22,555 bases of DNA from DASQTB01 sp035642095 (GTDB lineage: Bacteria > Actinomycetota > UBA4738 > CALAEC01): the NCBI GenBank assembly GCA_035642095.1, contig DASQTB010000165.1:1-22555 (forward strand), written 5' to 3'. A model generated the notes under the pieces. It saw only the letters and a list, made by a program, of their open reading frames with translations. It was not told the origin of the DNA and made no database searches. Position numbers and translations under genes: made by a program. Positions 1 through 6,799 of this stretch are shown here, piece by piece. The stretch's first letter is position 1. Each line of letters begins with the position of its first letter.

Positions 1-958
1 CCCCCGCCTGCGCGGCGCTCCGCCGATCGTGGACACCGCCCTGGACCGCACCTTCGTTGACCAGGTCGACCCGGCGCTTGGGCGTCCCCTCGAAGTCGAA
101 GGGGAGACCGATGGTCAGTGGGGAGAGCGCGTCGTCGGCGATGGAGATCCGGTCGGACATCAGCTTCTCGCCGATCCGCCCCGAGAAGCACGACCGCCCT
201 TCGGCGATGGCGCGACCTCCGAACCCCAGGTAAGCCAGGAACTCCATCAGCGTCGCCGTGGCCGCCGGCTCCAGCACGACCTCGTACCGACCCGGCTCCA
301 GGTCGCGCGGTCGCTGGCTGTCTCGGGCCTTGGTGAAGGCCGTCCGGCCGATGCGTTCGGGGTCGATGGCCGATGCCCGGGGCTCGGTGCGCTCCGCGAA
401 GCCCGCCCCACCCTCGCCGCCGGACACCACCGTGGTGATCTGGGCCTGGGTCACAGCCCCGTAGCACGACTGGCCCTCGGTGTTCCACAGGCCGACCTCC
501 GTGGCGATCGTCTCGAAGGCCCCGGCGGCGTGGAAGCCGTCCTCGCACGTGGAGACGAGGGATGCCACGGCCTCGGCCCGCCGGCGGGGCGTTGTGGCTG
601 CGGTGGCCTCATCGAACGTTTCCGCCCGGTCGGGGACGTCGACCCTGGGCGCCAGTCCCGGGAACAGCGGGTCGGGAGCCGCCATCCGAGCGAGCTCCAG
701 GGCGCTCCGGGCCGCGTCCCGGGCGCCTTCCAGCGAGAGGTTGTTGGTCGAGGTCACCCCGACCCGTCCCTCGGCCACTGCCCGAACCTTGATCCCGGTG
801 TTCTCCTTGGCCGTGCTCTGGTGGATGGCCGAGTCTGCGAACCGGGTCAGCCCGCCCCACTCGTGCATGGCCAGGACCTCGACGTCCTCGGCGCCTGAGA
901 CCTCCAGGGCGGCTTGGGCCACGCGGGCCAGCTCGTCCCGACCGATCCGTTCGCTCAC
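1..958 (-). CDS. pmbA: TldE/PmbA-family metalloprotease-like subunit, C-terminus cut by window edge
   Basis: This is the partner of TldD. In known systems TldD and TldE form a heterodimeric metalloprotease that trims peptides; TldE lacks the metal site and helps form the substrate channel. Read on the minus strand from a GTG at 958-956, the frame stays open to the left edge (about 319 codons). It begins VSERIGRDELARVAQAAL and contains family-like stretches such as an STNNLSLEG segment and a GRSCFSGRIGEKL segment. Family members are about 440-450 residues, so roughly 120 C-terminal residues lie outside the window. The start overlaps the tldD stop as GTGA, which implies translational coupling. 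No HExxxH motif is visible, as expected for TldE. The assignment rests on the pairing with tldD and overall sequence character. Confidence 0.88.
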   Translation of the reverse strand, partial: MSERIGRDELARVAQAALEVSGAEDVEVLAMHEWGGLTRFADSAIHQSTAKENTGIKVRAVAEGRVGVTSTNNLSLEGARDAARSALELARMAAPDPLFPGLAPRVDVPDRAETFDEATAATTPRRRAEAVASLVSTCEDGFHAAGAFETIATEVGLWNTEGQSCYGAVTQAQITTVVSGGEGGAGFAERTEPRASAIDPERIGRTAFTKARDSQRPRDLEPGRYEVVLEPAATATLMEFLAYLGFGGRAIAEGRSCFSGRIGEKLMSDRISIADDALSPLTIGLPFDFEGTPKRRVDLVNEGAVQGGVHDRRSAAQAG

Positions 959-2394
959 CGCACGCCCACCCGGACGTTCCGGAATCGGGCGGGAGACGTC
1001 CCGTGGCCCACCCGGGCCACCTGCCCGGGCTGGCCCTTGCCGCAATTCGGCGTCCCCCACACCGTCCACTCCTCGGGCCCGCCGACCGCGTCGCAGGATC
1101 CCCACAGCTCCGTGGTGATCCCGGTGTAGTTGGGGTTCCGATACATCTCCGTCAGCTTCCCATCCTTGATCCGCCACGCGATCTCGCACCCGAACTGGAA
1201 GTTGACGCGCTTGTCGTCGATGGACCAGGAGGTGTTCGTCGACATGAAGATGCCGTCCTTGGTGTCGCCGATCAGCTCGGCCAGGGTGCCGTCGCCGGGG
1301 AGCAGGTTGATGTTCGTCATCCGGATCAGCGGCAGGTGCTGCCAGCCGTCCGCTCGCATCGTGCCGTTGGAGCGATCCTCGAGGACCGCCGCCGTCTCCC
1401 GGCTCGACACGAAATCCCGGAACATACCCTCCTCGATCACCACACTGCGCTGGGCCGGGACTCCCTCGTCGTCGTACCCGAACGAGCCCAGCCCCGTGGG
1501 GAGCGTGGCATCGGCAGTGATCGTGACGTGGGGCGAGCCGTACCGGAGACGACCTCGGTCCTCCGGTGATAGGAAAGACGTCCCGGCGTAGGCCTCCTCC
1601 ATGCGGAGAACCCGGTCCAGCTCGATCGGGTGGCCGACGGACTCGTGGACCTGGAGCACCATCTGTTGGGAGTCGAGGATCAGCGTCGTCTCTTCGGACG
1701 GGCAGTCCTTGGCCGCCAGGAGCTCGACCGCCTCGGCACCGACCCGCTCCGACTCCTCGACCAGGCCGAGGGTCCGGATGTGCTCGTAGCCGGCGGCGGC
1801 GAGATGCCCCCGGAACGAGTTGGGGAACGAGCGCCGCTGGAGCTCCCCGCCGCCGATGGCCGTGGCCTCGATCCCTCCGCCGGAGTGGGTGATCGTCTGC
1901 TGGATGCCCGCGCCCTCGCTGGACGCGAAGGCCTGGCGCTTCCGGTACAGATCCAGCATGGCCTCGGCGAAGGCCAGGCCCTTGATGGACTGCATGCGCC
2001 GGGAGGCCTCCATCAGCAGGGCGACCTTCTCCTCTAGCGAGACGGCGAAGGGATCCTCCTGGACGCGGGTCTCCCACGTGTCGGCGACGGGCTCGACCTC
2101 GGCCAGACGGACCGGCTCCCTGGGGAGCCGTGAGGCCGCCGCGGCGATATCCACGGCCAGGCGGGCCGTGGCGGTGACGTCCCCCTCGCCGATCCCTCCG
2201 GAGGCGGCGAAGCCCCAGTACCCACCCTTGAGGACGCGGATGCCGACCCCCTCGGAGCGGGACCGGTCGATCCCCTCCATCTCCTGGTTCTTGACGGTGA
2301 GCGACTCGTTCTCCTCGCTCACCCACCTGGCGTCGGCGTAGTCCGCGCCGGCGGCGCGGGCTGCCTCGACCGCCTGCTGCACGACATCCAGCAC
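955..2394 (-). CDS. tldD: TldD-family zinc metalloprotease
   Basis: 479 residues, the normal length for TldD. The metal site HESVGH is at residues 250-255, matching the HExxxH motif that binds zinc in the catalytic subunit of TldD/TldE proteases. Known substrates of such pairs include modified peptides such as microcins, and the antitoxin CcdA in Escherichia coli; no peptide substrate gene is visible here, so the local role is unknown. The GTG start at 2394-2392 is supported by a GGAGGAGG ribosome site about eight bases upstream. A TAGGCT hexamer on the minus strand (2465-2460) is a plausible -10 element, giving a leader of about 55-60 bases. The gene is first in a two-gene operon with pmbA and divergent from the SDR gene. 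Confidence 0.93.
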   Translation of the reverse strand: MLDVVQQAVEAARAAGADYADARWVSEENESLTVKNQEMEGIDRSRSEGVGIRVLKGGYWGFAASGGIGEGDVTATARLAVDIAAAASRLPREPVRLAEVEPVADTWETRVQEDPFAVSLEEKVALLMEASRRMQSIKGLAFAEAMLDLYRKRQAFASSEGAGIQQTITHSGGGIEATAIGGGELQRRSFPNSFRGHLAAAGYEHIRTLGLVEESERVGAEAVELLAAKDCPSEETTLILDSQQMVLQVHESVGHPIELDRVLRMEEAYAGTSFLSPEDRGRLRYGSPHVTITADATLPTGLGSFGYDDEGVPAQRSVVIEEGMFRDFVSSRETAAVLEDRSNGTMRADGWQHLPLIRMTNINLLPGDGTLAELIGDTKDGIFMSTNTSWSIDDKRVNFQFGCEIAWRIKDGKLTEMYRNPNYTGITTELWGSCDAVGGPEEWTVWGTPNCGKGQPGQVARVGHGTSPARFRNVRVGVR

Positions 2395-2455
2395 GGGCAG
2401 GGCCTCCTCCGGGCCGGTCGCTCCCGGGCCGAACGGGCGACGGGGAGCGAACGGC

Positions 2456-2468
2456 CGGTAGCCTACCG
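2456..2468. promoter_or_regulatory. Palindrome over the likely tldD -10 element
   Basis: CGGTAG and CTACCG flank a single C as a perfect inverted repeat. The minus-strand hexamer TAGGCT within it resembles an actinobacterial -10 box for tldD. It could be an operator or simply a symmetric promoter; no regulator gene is next to it. Confidence 0.35.
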
Positions 2469-2522
2469 CCCCCCGCCGACAGCGGCCACCGTCACCGGCC
2501 GTACCTGCCGGCCGCAGCCCGT

Positions 2523-2549
2523 TATCGTGTCGGTCCCGACACCTGGAGG
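2523..2549 (+). promoter_or_regulatory. Promoter, operator-like palindrome and RBS of the SDR gene
   Basis: TATCGT at 2523-2528 is a -10 candidate. It is overlapped by a perfect inverted repeat, GTGTCGG (2527-2533), two-base spacer, CCGACAC (2536-2542), which covers the predicted transcription start near 2535. A ribosome site TGGAGG at 2544-2549 follows, seven bases from the ATG. A palindrome on the start point suits a dimeric repressor such as a TetR-family protein, which often controls SDR/acyl-CoA genes. The repressor is not in the window. Confidence 0.5.
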
Positions 2550-2555
2550 CACGAC

Positions 2556-3494
2556 ATGGGGATGCTCGACGGGAAGGTCGCCGTGGTCACCGGGGCCGGC
2601 CGTGGGATCGGACGGGGGGAGGCCCTCCTCCTGGCCGGCGAGGGCGCCCGGGTGGTGGTGAACGACGTGGGAGGAGCGTGGGACGGCACCGGCCGGGACC
2701 CCCGGCCGGCGTCGGAGGTGGTCGACGAGATACGTGCCGCGGGCGGCGAGGCCGAGGCCCACCACGCCGACATCTCCGACCCCCACGGCGCGGCCAGCGC
2801 CGTCTCGCTGGCCATCGAAACGTGGGGGCCCCTGGACTGTCTGGTCAACAACGCCGGGATCCTCCGGGACCGGATGGTGTTCAACATGTCGGTGGAGGAG
2901 TGGGACGCGGTGATCAAGGTCCACCTGCGGGGGACGTTCTTGTGCACCCGAGCGGCCTGCGCACACTGGAGAGAACGATCGAAGGAGGGGGAGGAGGTCC
3001 GGGCCGCCATCGTCAACACGTCCTCGACCAGCGGCCTGCTGGGCATCGCAGGCCAGGCGAACTACGGCGCGGCCAAGGCCGGGATCGCCGCATTCACCCA
3101 GATCGTATCGATGGAGATGGCTCGGTACGGGGTCCGGGCGAATGCCATCGCTCCGGGGGCTCGAACCCGCATGACAGAGAAGACCTTCGGCGACCTCAAA
3201 ACGCCGGAGGGCGCGTTCGATCCCCTCGCCCCGGAGAACGTCGCGCCGTTGGTGGCTTTCCTGTGCAGCGACGAGGCAGCGCACATCACCGGCCAGGTCT
3301 TCGGGATCACCGGGGGACTGGTCCAGCTCTATCAGGGATGGACGCCCGTGGCCCAGGCCGACCGGGGGGAACGGTGGACGCCCCGAGACCTGGCCGATCG
3401 GATGCCGGAGCTGTTCGGGGACCGCCCGACCGCCTACCAGCCCGAGCGCTCCGCGCTCAGACAGATGACGGGCCTGGATGGCGCGACGGCCTGA
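2556..3494 (+). CDS. Short-chain dehydrogenase/reductase (SDR), classical type
   Basis: 312-residue NAD(P)(H)-dependent oxidoreductase. The cofactor motif TGAGRGIG is at residues 12-19, the NNAG motif at 98-101, the active-site serine region NTSST near 154-158, and the catalytic tyrosine and lysine are Y170 and K174 (YGAAK). The insert between strand 2 and helix 3 (residues 38-52, GGAWDGTGRDPR) is typical of SDRs related to the hydroxyacyl-CoA dehydrogenase part of multifunctional beta-oxidation enzymes. A 3-hydroxyacyl-CoA or steroid-like substrate is therefore plausible but not shown. The C-terminal 50 residues extend past the usual SDR core. ATG 2556 is chosen because a TGGAGG site lies just upstream. 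The next gene in the same direction, RmuC-like, has its own promoter candidate. Confidence 0.93.
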   Translation: MGMLDGKVAVVTGAGRGIGRGEALLLAGEGARVVVNDVGGAWDGTGRDPRPASEVVDEIRAAGGEAEAHHADISDPHGAASAVSLAIETWGPLDCLVNNAGILRDRMVFNMSVEEWDAVIKVHLRGTFLCTRAACAHWRERSKEGEEVRAAIVNTSSTSGLLGIAGQANYGAAKAGIAAFTQIVSMEMARYGVRANAIAPGARTRMTEKTFGDLKTPEGAFDPLAPENVAPLVAFLCSDEAAHITGQVFGITGGLVQLYQGWTPVAQADRGERWTPRDLADRMPELFGDRPTAYQPERSALRQMTGLDGATA

Positions 3495-3555
3495 CCGGCC
3501 TGAGCGTCGTCCGGGGGACCCCGCCCGGCCCGGGGTTCGTGTCAGACCCTCCCGC

Positions 3556-3578
3556 TAGGCTCCTCCCGGAGGAGGTGA
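3556..3578 (+). promoter_or_regulatory. Promoter candidate and strong RBS for the TTG-started RmuC gene
   Basis: TAGGCT at 3556-3561 fits a -10 element. CTCCTCC (3560-3566) and GGAGGAG (3568-3574) form a perfect inverted repeat around one base; the right arm is the ribosome site (GGAGGAGGTGAA) for the TTG at 3583. If transcription starts near 3568 the mRNA carries only the right arm and the site is free. On read-through transcripts from the SDR gene both arms are present and could fold over the ribosome site. Confidence 0.45.
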
Positions 3579-3582
3579 AGCG

Positions 3583-4605
3583 TTGACCACGACGGAGGTC
3601 GTTTTGCTGTGCGCTCTGGCCGCCGCGGGCGTGGCCCTGGTCGCCCTCCTCCGACGACCCCGGGCGTCGCCCGAGGCGACGGCGGCGGTGGTCCGGTCCG
3701 AGGTGGCCCGCCTGACGGACGGCCTGATTCGCCAGGGCGCCGACGAGCGCGAGCTTCGGGCCGACGTGGGCAGGGTTCGGGAGGTCCTGGAAGGTCTTCG
3801 GGCCGGAGCCGACGCCCGGACCAGGGCCGAGAAGCCGGTGTGGGACGCGATCCGTCGGCTGGAAGCGGTGCTGGCCGGCGGGGGCCGGCGAGGGCGGGCC
3901 GGCGAGAACCTCCTCGACGAGGCGCTGTCCACGCTCCCCCCCGGCATGCTGGTCCGCGACTACGCCGTCAACGGCCGTCGGGTGGAGTTCGCCCTCGTTC
4001 TACCTGATGGACGCCGGATGCCGGTCGACTCGAAGTGGACGGCCGTCCGGGAGATCGAGGCTCTCGAGCGGGAGGACAGCCCGGAGGCCCGGCAGGTCCT
4101 CGGTCGCCGGATCGAGGACGAGGTTGCCCGTCGGGCCCGTGAGGTATCCGCGTACCTCGACCCCTCGACCACGACGCCGTTCGCCGTGGCCTGCGTGCCG
4201 GACGCCGCGTTCGGAGCGTGCCGGCGAGCGCACGCCGACGCCTTCGCCCGCGGAGTGGTGCTGGCCCCCTACTCCACGGCCCTCCCGGTCCTGCTGGCGC
4301 TCTACGCCCTGGCGGCTCGGCATGGATCGAACGGGGACATGGAGGGTTGCCTCGCCGAGCTGGACGTCGCGCTGGTCAGCATGGAGAGCACGCTGGAGAA
4401 CAAGGTGGCCCGGGCCGCAGCGATGCTGAGGAGCGCCACGGACGAGTGGCGAACCCAGGTGGGTCGGGCTCGGAGCGCCGTCGCTCGGGGCCGGGGCGTG
4501 GCGTCCCGGGCATCCGACCAGGAACCGATCCCGATCGAGGCGGCGGTCCGCCGCACAGCAAAGGAGGCTTTTGTCGATATTGAGCATCCCGCTGGGACGC
4601 GATAG
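3583..4605 (+). CDS. RmuC-family DNA recombination protein-like
   Basis: 340 residues. The first 22 or so residues form one membrane segment (VVLLCALAAAGVALVALL), followed by a charged, likely coiled-coil stretch (about 35-95) and then the RmuC-type core. The core holds GRAGENLLDEAL near 105-116 and an RRVEFALVLPDGRRMPVDSK segment near 132-151, which resemble the family's nuclease-like fold signatures. RmuC was identified in E. coli as limiting inversion between short inverted repeats; its biochemical activity is not settled. The protein is shorter than E. coli RmuC (about 475 residues). TTG is chosen as start because the strong GGAGGAGGTGAA site is five bases upstream and no better start lies nearby. 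The TAG stop doubles as the start of the next promoter hexamer. Confidence 0.8.
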   Translation: MTTTEVVLLCALAAAGVALVALLRRPRASPEATAAVVRSEVARLTDGLIRQGADERELRADVGRVREVLEGLRAGADARTRAEKPVWDAIRRLEAVLAGGGRRGRAGENLLDEALSTLPPGMLVRDYAVNGRRVEFALVLPDGRRMPVDSKWTAVREIEALEREDSPEARQVLGRRIEDEVARRAREVSAYLDPSTTTPFAVACVPDAAFGACRRAHADAFARGVVLAPYSTALPVLLALYALAARHGSNGDMEGCLAELDVALVSMESTLENKVARAAAMLRSATDEWRTQVGRARSAVARGRGVASRASDQEPIPIEAAVRRTAKEAFVDIEHPAGTR

Positions 4606-4614
4606 GGTACACCC
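4603..4614 (+). promoter_or_regulatory. Leaderless-type -10 promoter overlapping the RmuC stop codon
   Basis: TAGGGT at 4603-4608 is followed by exactly six bases and then a GTG at 4615. The same TANNNT, six bases, start-codon spacing occurs at five other sites in this window. The T-A-G of the hexamer is also the stop codon of the preceding gene. Confidence 0.55.
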
Positions 4615-4659
4615 GTGACGTTCGGACGGCCCCATGGTCGGCCGGGGCTGTGCGGGTGA
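4615..4659 (+). CDS. 14-residue leader ORF coupled to the Gly-rich membrane protein
   Basis: Reading from the GTG at 4615 gives MTFGRPHGRPGLCG and a TGA at 4657-4659. The GTG sits where a leaderless transcript from the TAGGGT box would begin, so a ribosome could start directly on the mRNA 5' end. The TGA overlaps the GTG (4656) of the next ORF as GTGA, the same coupling geometry as tldD-pmbA. The downstream ORF has no visible ribosome site, so coupling would explain how it is translated. The peptide itself has no recognisable attenuator run of one amino acid, although four of its 14 residues are glycine. This is inference from geometry; conservation is unknown. Confidence 0.45.
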   Translation: MTFGRPHGRPGLCG

Positions 4660-5540
4660 GCGACCCCCGCCGACCGAAACGGCTCCGCCGCACGGACTTC
4701 CCCGAAGGGTGGGTTACTCCTCCCGTGCTCGGCGAAGCCCGCCGAGCGCGCCTGCGCCGGATCGAGACGATCTCTCCACCTTCGCCGGCGATGGCGGCAG
4801 CGCCTACTCCTTCGAGCCGCGGTCGACGCGGTCGGACGAAGGAGAGGAGCGAGGCGGCCTTCGCTGCGCTCCTGGCCTTTCTCTTCCTGGGATCGGTTGT
4901 CGCCCTGGCGTTCATCGGGACCGGCGGGCTTCTTCCGGCCGCCCCGCCGTCCGACCGGAAGGCCGCGCTTGAGCTGGAGGCCGGCCCGGAGGTCGTGGCC
5001 GTTCCCCAGGCTGAGAACGGGACGGGGGGACAGGAAGGCGGAGCTCCAGCCGGAACTTCGGGACCGCCATCCGTCCTGTTGACCGGAGGTTTCCTGTCCG
5101 GCTCCGATGACGACGACACCGTCGTCGGCGGCGGGGGCGGTGGGGGCTTCGGAAGCGGCCAGGGCGGAGGCGGGCAAGGCGGCGGCCAGGGGCAAGGGGG
5201 TGGCGGTGGAGCGAGCGACCAGACCGGCGGTGACACCGGTGAGACCGTTGCCAGAGAGACCGGAGAGACGGTCGTCGTCGTGGAGGACGACGGGACGGAC
5301 GCCGCGCCTCCGGCGAGGGGCGCCGACGCGAAGCCACCGAAGCGGCCCAGGCCGGCCAGTGAAGGCTCGTCCGAAGCGCCCGACGGGTCGTCCGAAGCGC
5401 CTCACGGGAACGCGCTGGGACACGTCAAGGAAGCCGAGTCCTCGTCCGGAAGCGGGGCGACGACGCCGCCCGGGCACTCCAAGGCCCTCGGGGCCGGCCA
5501 CACGGTCGCTCCCGGTCAGGGGCACGAGAAGCACCACTGA
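4656..5540 (+). CDS. Single-pass membrane protein with Gly-rich, low-complexity extracytoplasmic region
   Basis: No family is recognised. From GTG 4656 it has 294 residues: an Arg/Pro-rich N-terminal segment of about 65 residues, one membrane helix (AALLAFLFLGSVVALAFIG, near residue 70-88), then a long outer part. That part holds an acidic DDDD stretch, a Gly/Gln-rich run (nucleotides about 5128-5210), two GETV repeats, a tandem heptad (GSSEAPD then GSSEAPH, 5364-5405) and a His-rich end (GHEKHH). The frame keeps strong third-position GC, which supports translation. Alternative starts are GTG 4650 and ATG 4791; 4656 is preferred because it overlaps the leader ORF stop as GTGA. Topology suggests a type II membrane protein reaching into the cell wall. 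Function is unknown. Confidence 0.65.
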   Translation: MSDPRRPKRLRRTDFPEGWVTPPVLGEARRARLRRIETISPPSPAMAAAPTPSSRGRRGRTKERSEAAFAALLAFLFLGSVVALAFIGTGGLLPAAPPSDRKAALELEAGPEVVAVPQAENGTGGQEGGAPAGTSGPPSVLLTGGFLSGSDDDDTVVGGGGGGGFGSGQGGGGQGGGQGQGGGGGASDQTGGDTGETVARETGETVVVVEDDGTDAAPPARGADAKPPKRPRPASEGSSEAPDGSSEAPHGNALGHVKEAESSSGSGATTPPGHSKALGAGHTVAPGQGHEKHH

Positions 5541-5568
5541 GCCGGCGCGCCGGCCGGTCCCCGGTGGC

Positions 5569-5580
5569 TATCCTCCGATC
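5569..5580 (+). promoter_or_regulatory. Leaderless-type -10 promoter for the 108-residue protein
   Basis: TATCCT at 5569-5574, then six bases, then GTG 5581. A self-complementary GC-only sequence (5541-5554) directly after the previous stop codon may separate this transcript from the upstream one. Confidence 0.55.
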
Positions 5581-5907
5581 GTGGCCACGTTCGCCGACGA
5601 CGTCGTTCGGCTCGGATTCACCCTCGACCGTGAGTCTCACGGGACCGCACACTTCGTGGGCCGTCCGACTCAGTACCTCACTTACTGGGTCCAGGCGTAC
5701 GACGACGGGACGGCCCTGTTCACATGGGAGTTCGCCATCGGCGAGTACGCCGCCTCGCTGGGCCTCCAGGTCGGCTCGGACGAGCACTTGAACACGTTCC
5801 TCTTCCCTCGGGAGGACGCCCGGGGTCCGCAGGATGCCGCTTGGCTGGCCTCACAGCTGGAGCGCACGGAGGCGCTGCTCAGGTCGGTCTCCCTCCTCGA
5901 CAGGTAG
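5581..5907 (+). CDS. Conserved-looking 108-residue cytosolic protein of unknown function
   Basis: Starts VATFADDVVRLGFTLDRES and ends SLLDR. I do not recognise a named family. The protein has no signal peptide or membrane helix, is acidic and aromatic-rich (YLTYWVQAYDDGTALFTWEF), and alternates strands and a C-terminal helix (AAWLASQLERTEALLRSV), so it looks like a small folded alpha/beta domain. A longer reading from 5107 exists in the same frame, but it runs antisense-like through the Gly-rich gene. The GTG at 5581 fits because the TATCCT promoter lies exactly six bases before it. No cysteine or obvious catalytic motif is present. Confidence 0.75.
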   Translation: MATFADDVVRLGFTLDRESHGTAHFVGRPTQYLTYWVQAYDDGTALFTWEFAIGEYAASLGLQVGSDEHLNTFLFPREDARGPQDAAWLASQLERTEALLRSVSLLDR

Positions 5908-5942
5908 GCCTCCCGCGGTTCTTCTCGGTTGACGTCGTGTCG

Positions 5943-5965
5943 CCGTCCGGTCACGGCCCGGACGG
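5943..5965 (+). terminator. Hairpin after the 108-residue protein gene
   Basis: CCGTCCGG (5943-5950) pairs perfectly with CCGGACGG (5958-5965) around a seven-base loop, about 35 bases after the stop. There is no U-run, as is usual in very GC-rich actinobacteria, so termination is likely but not certain. Confidence 0.5.
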
Positions 5966-6041
5966 TCCTCATCCTGGTCCCGCGGTACTCTTGACGCGCC
6001 GGGCTCCGAGGCCCTGCCCAGAGACCTTACGGAGCTCCCCG

Positions 6042-6059
6042 GGCCGAGGGGACTCGGCC
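6042..6059 (+). other. Short hairpin just upstream of the PIG-L promoter
   Basis: GGCCGAG (6042-6048) and CTCGGCC (6053-6059) form a perfect seven-base stem with a GGGA loop, ending 14 bases before the -10 box. It may be a second terminator stem or an operator; nothing decides between them. Confidence 0.35.
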
Positions 6060-6073
6060 GCCGGGACCTGCGC

Positions 6074-6085
6074 TACCCTCTTGTC
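6074..6085 (+). promoter_or_regulatory. Leaderless-type -10 promoter for the PIG-L deacetylase
   Basis: TACCCT at 6074-6079, then six bases, then GTG 6086. No ribosome site lies between them, which fits leaderless translation. Confidence 0.6.
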
Positions 6086-6799
6086 GTGGACTTCGAGCGG
6101 GCGCTGGTCGTCTTCGCCCATCCCGACGATGCGGAGTTCTTGTGCGGGGGAACGATCGCGCTGTGGACCCGGGACGGGGTCGTTGTCCACTATGCCTGCG
6201 CCACCGACGGCTCTGCCGGGTGGAACGGGCCCGACATCGACCGTACCGAGATCGGTGACATCCGGGAGCGGGAGATGGGCGAGGCCGCCGAGGTCCTCGG
6301 GGTGCGCGAGGTCACGTTCCTCGGATTCCCGGACGGAAGCCTGGAGTCCAACCTGGAACTCCGGCGGGCCATCACCCGAGAGGCTCGACGGGTTCGGCCG
6401 GACGTGATCGTCACGTTCGACCCCTCGATGCGGTGGGCGGGCCGTTCGTACATCAACCACCCCGATCATCGGGCAGTGGGGGATGCGGTGCTCGCCGTGG
6501 TGGCTTGCGACGCGCCGACCCGGCCTCAGTTCCCGGAGCTTCTCGACGAGGGGTTCGAGCCGGTCGAGGTCCGTCGCCTGTGGCTGGCCACTGAGGGCGC
6601 GGCTGCGGACACGATCGTCGACGTCGGGGACACCCTGGATGTAAAGGTCAAGGCCCTCAAGGCGCATCACAGTCAGATGGAGAACATGGGGGAGATGGAC
6701 ATCGACGGGCGGATGCGAGCGTGGGCCACGAAGATCGCCCGGGACAGCGACTTCGAGTATGGGGAGGCGTTCCGGACGTTCGACCTGGGAGCGGACTGA
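6086..6799 (+). CDS. PIG-L/LmbE-family zinc deacetylase
   Basis: 237 residues. PIG-L family enzymes remove acetyl groups from N-acetylglucosamine-type amides; actinobacterial members include MshB (mycothiol synthesis) and Mca (mycothiol conjugate amidase). The zinc motif AHPDD is at residues 11-15 (H12, D14, D15) and the second motif HPDHR at 125-129 (H128 likely the third ligand). The C-terminal part has KALKAHHSQM, typical of family members. It is shorter than MshB (about 300 residues), and no mycothiol genes are adjacent, so the substrate is left open. GTG 6086 is supported by the promoter spacing and by VDFERALVVFAHPDD giving the usual short N-terminus. The stop overlaps the next ATG as TGATG. 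Confidence 0.92.
   Translation: MDFERALVVFAHPDDAEFLCGGTIALWTRDGVVVHYACATDGSAGWNGPDIDRTEIGDIREREMGEAAEVLGVREVTFLGFPDGSLESNLELRRAITREARRVRPDVIVTFDPSMRWAGRSYINHPDHRAVGDAVLAVVACDAPTRPQFPELLDEGFEPVEVRRLWLATEGAAADTIVDVGDTLDVKVKALKAHHSQMENMGEMDIDGRMRAWATKIARDSDFEYGEAFRTFDLGAD

Noticed and set aside
29..898. 289-codon plus-strand frame at the left edge
   Set aside because: It is antisense to the pmbA frame, which has family-like sequence and couples to tldD.
4640..4780. Possible ydaO-type cyclic di-AMP riboswitch before the Gly-rich membrane protein
   Set aside because: A few phrases look riboswitch-like (GGGTGGGTTACTCC), but the conserved 3' block of that class is absent and the stretch reads as open coding sequence with good codon bias.
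4302..5537. 411-codon minus-strand frame opposite the RmuC-like and Gly-rich genes
   Set aside because: Composition is Arg/Pro/Ser-rich without structure, and it spans two genes on the other strand that have their own start signals.
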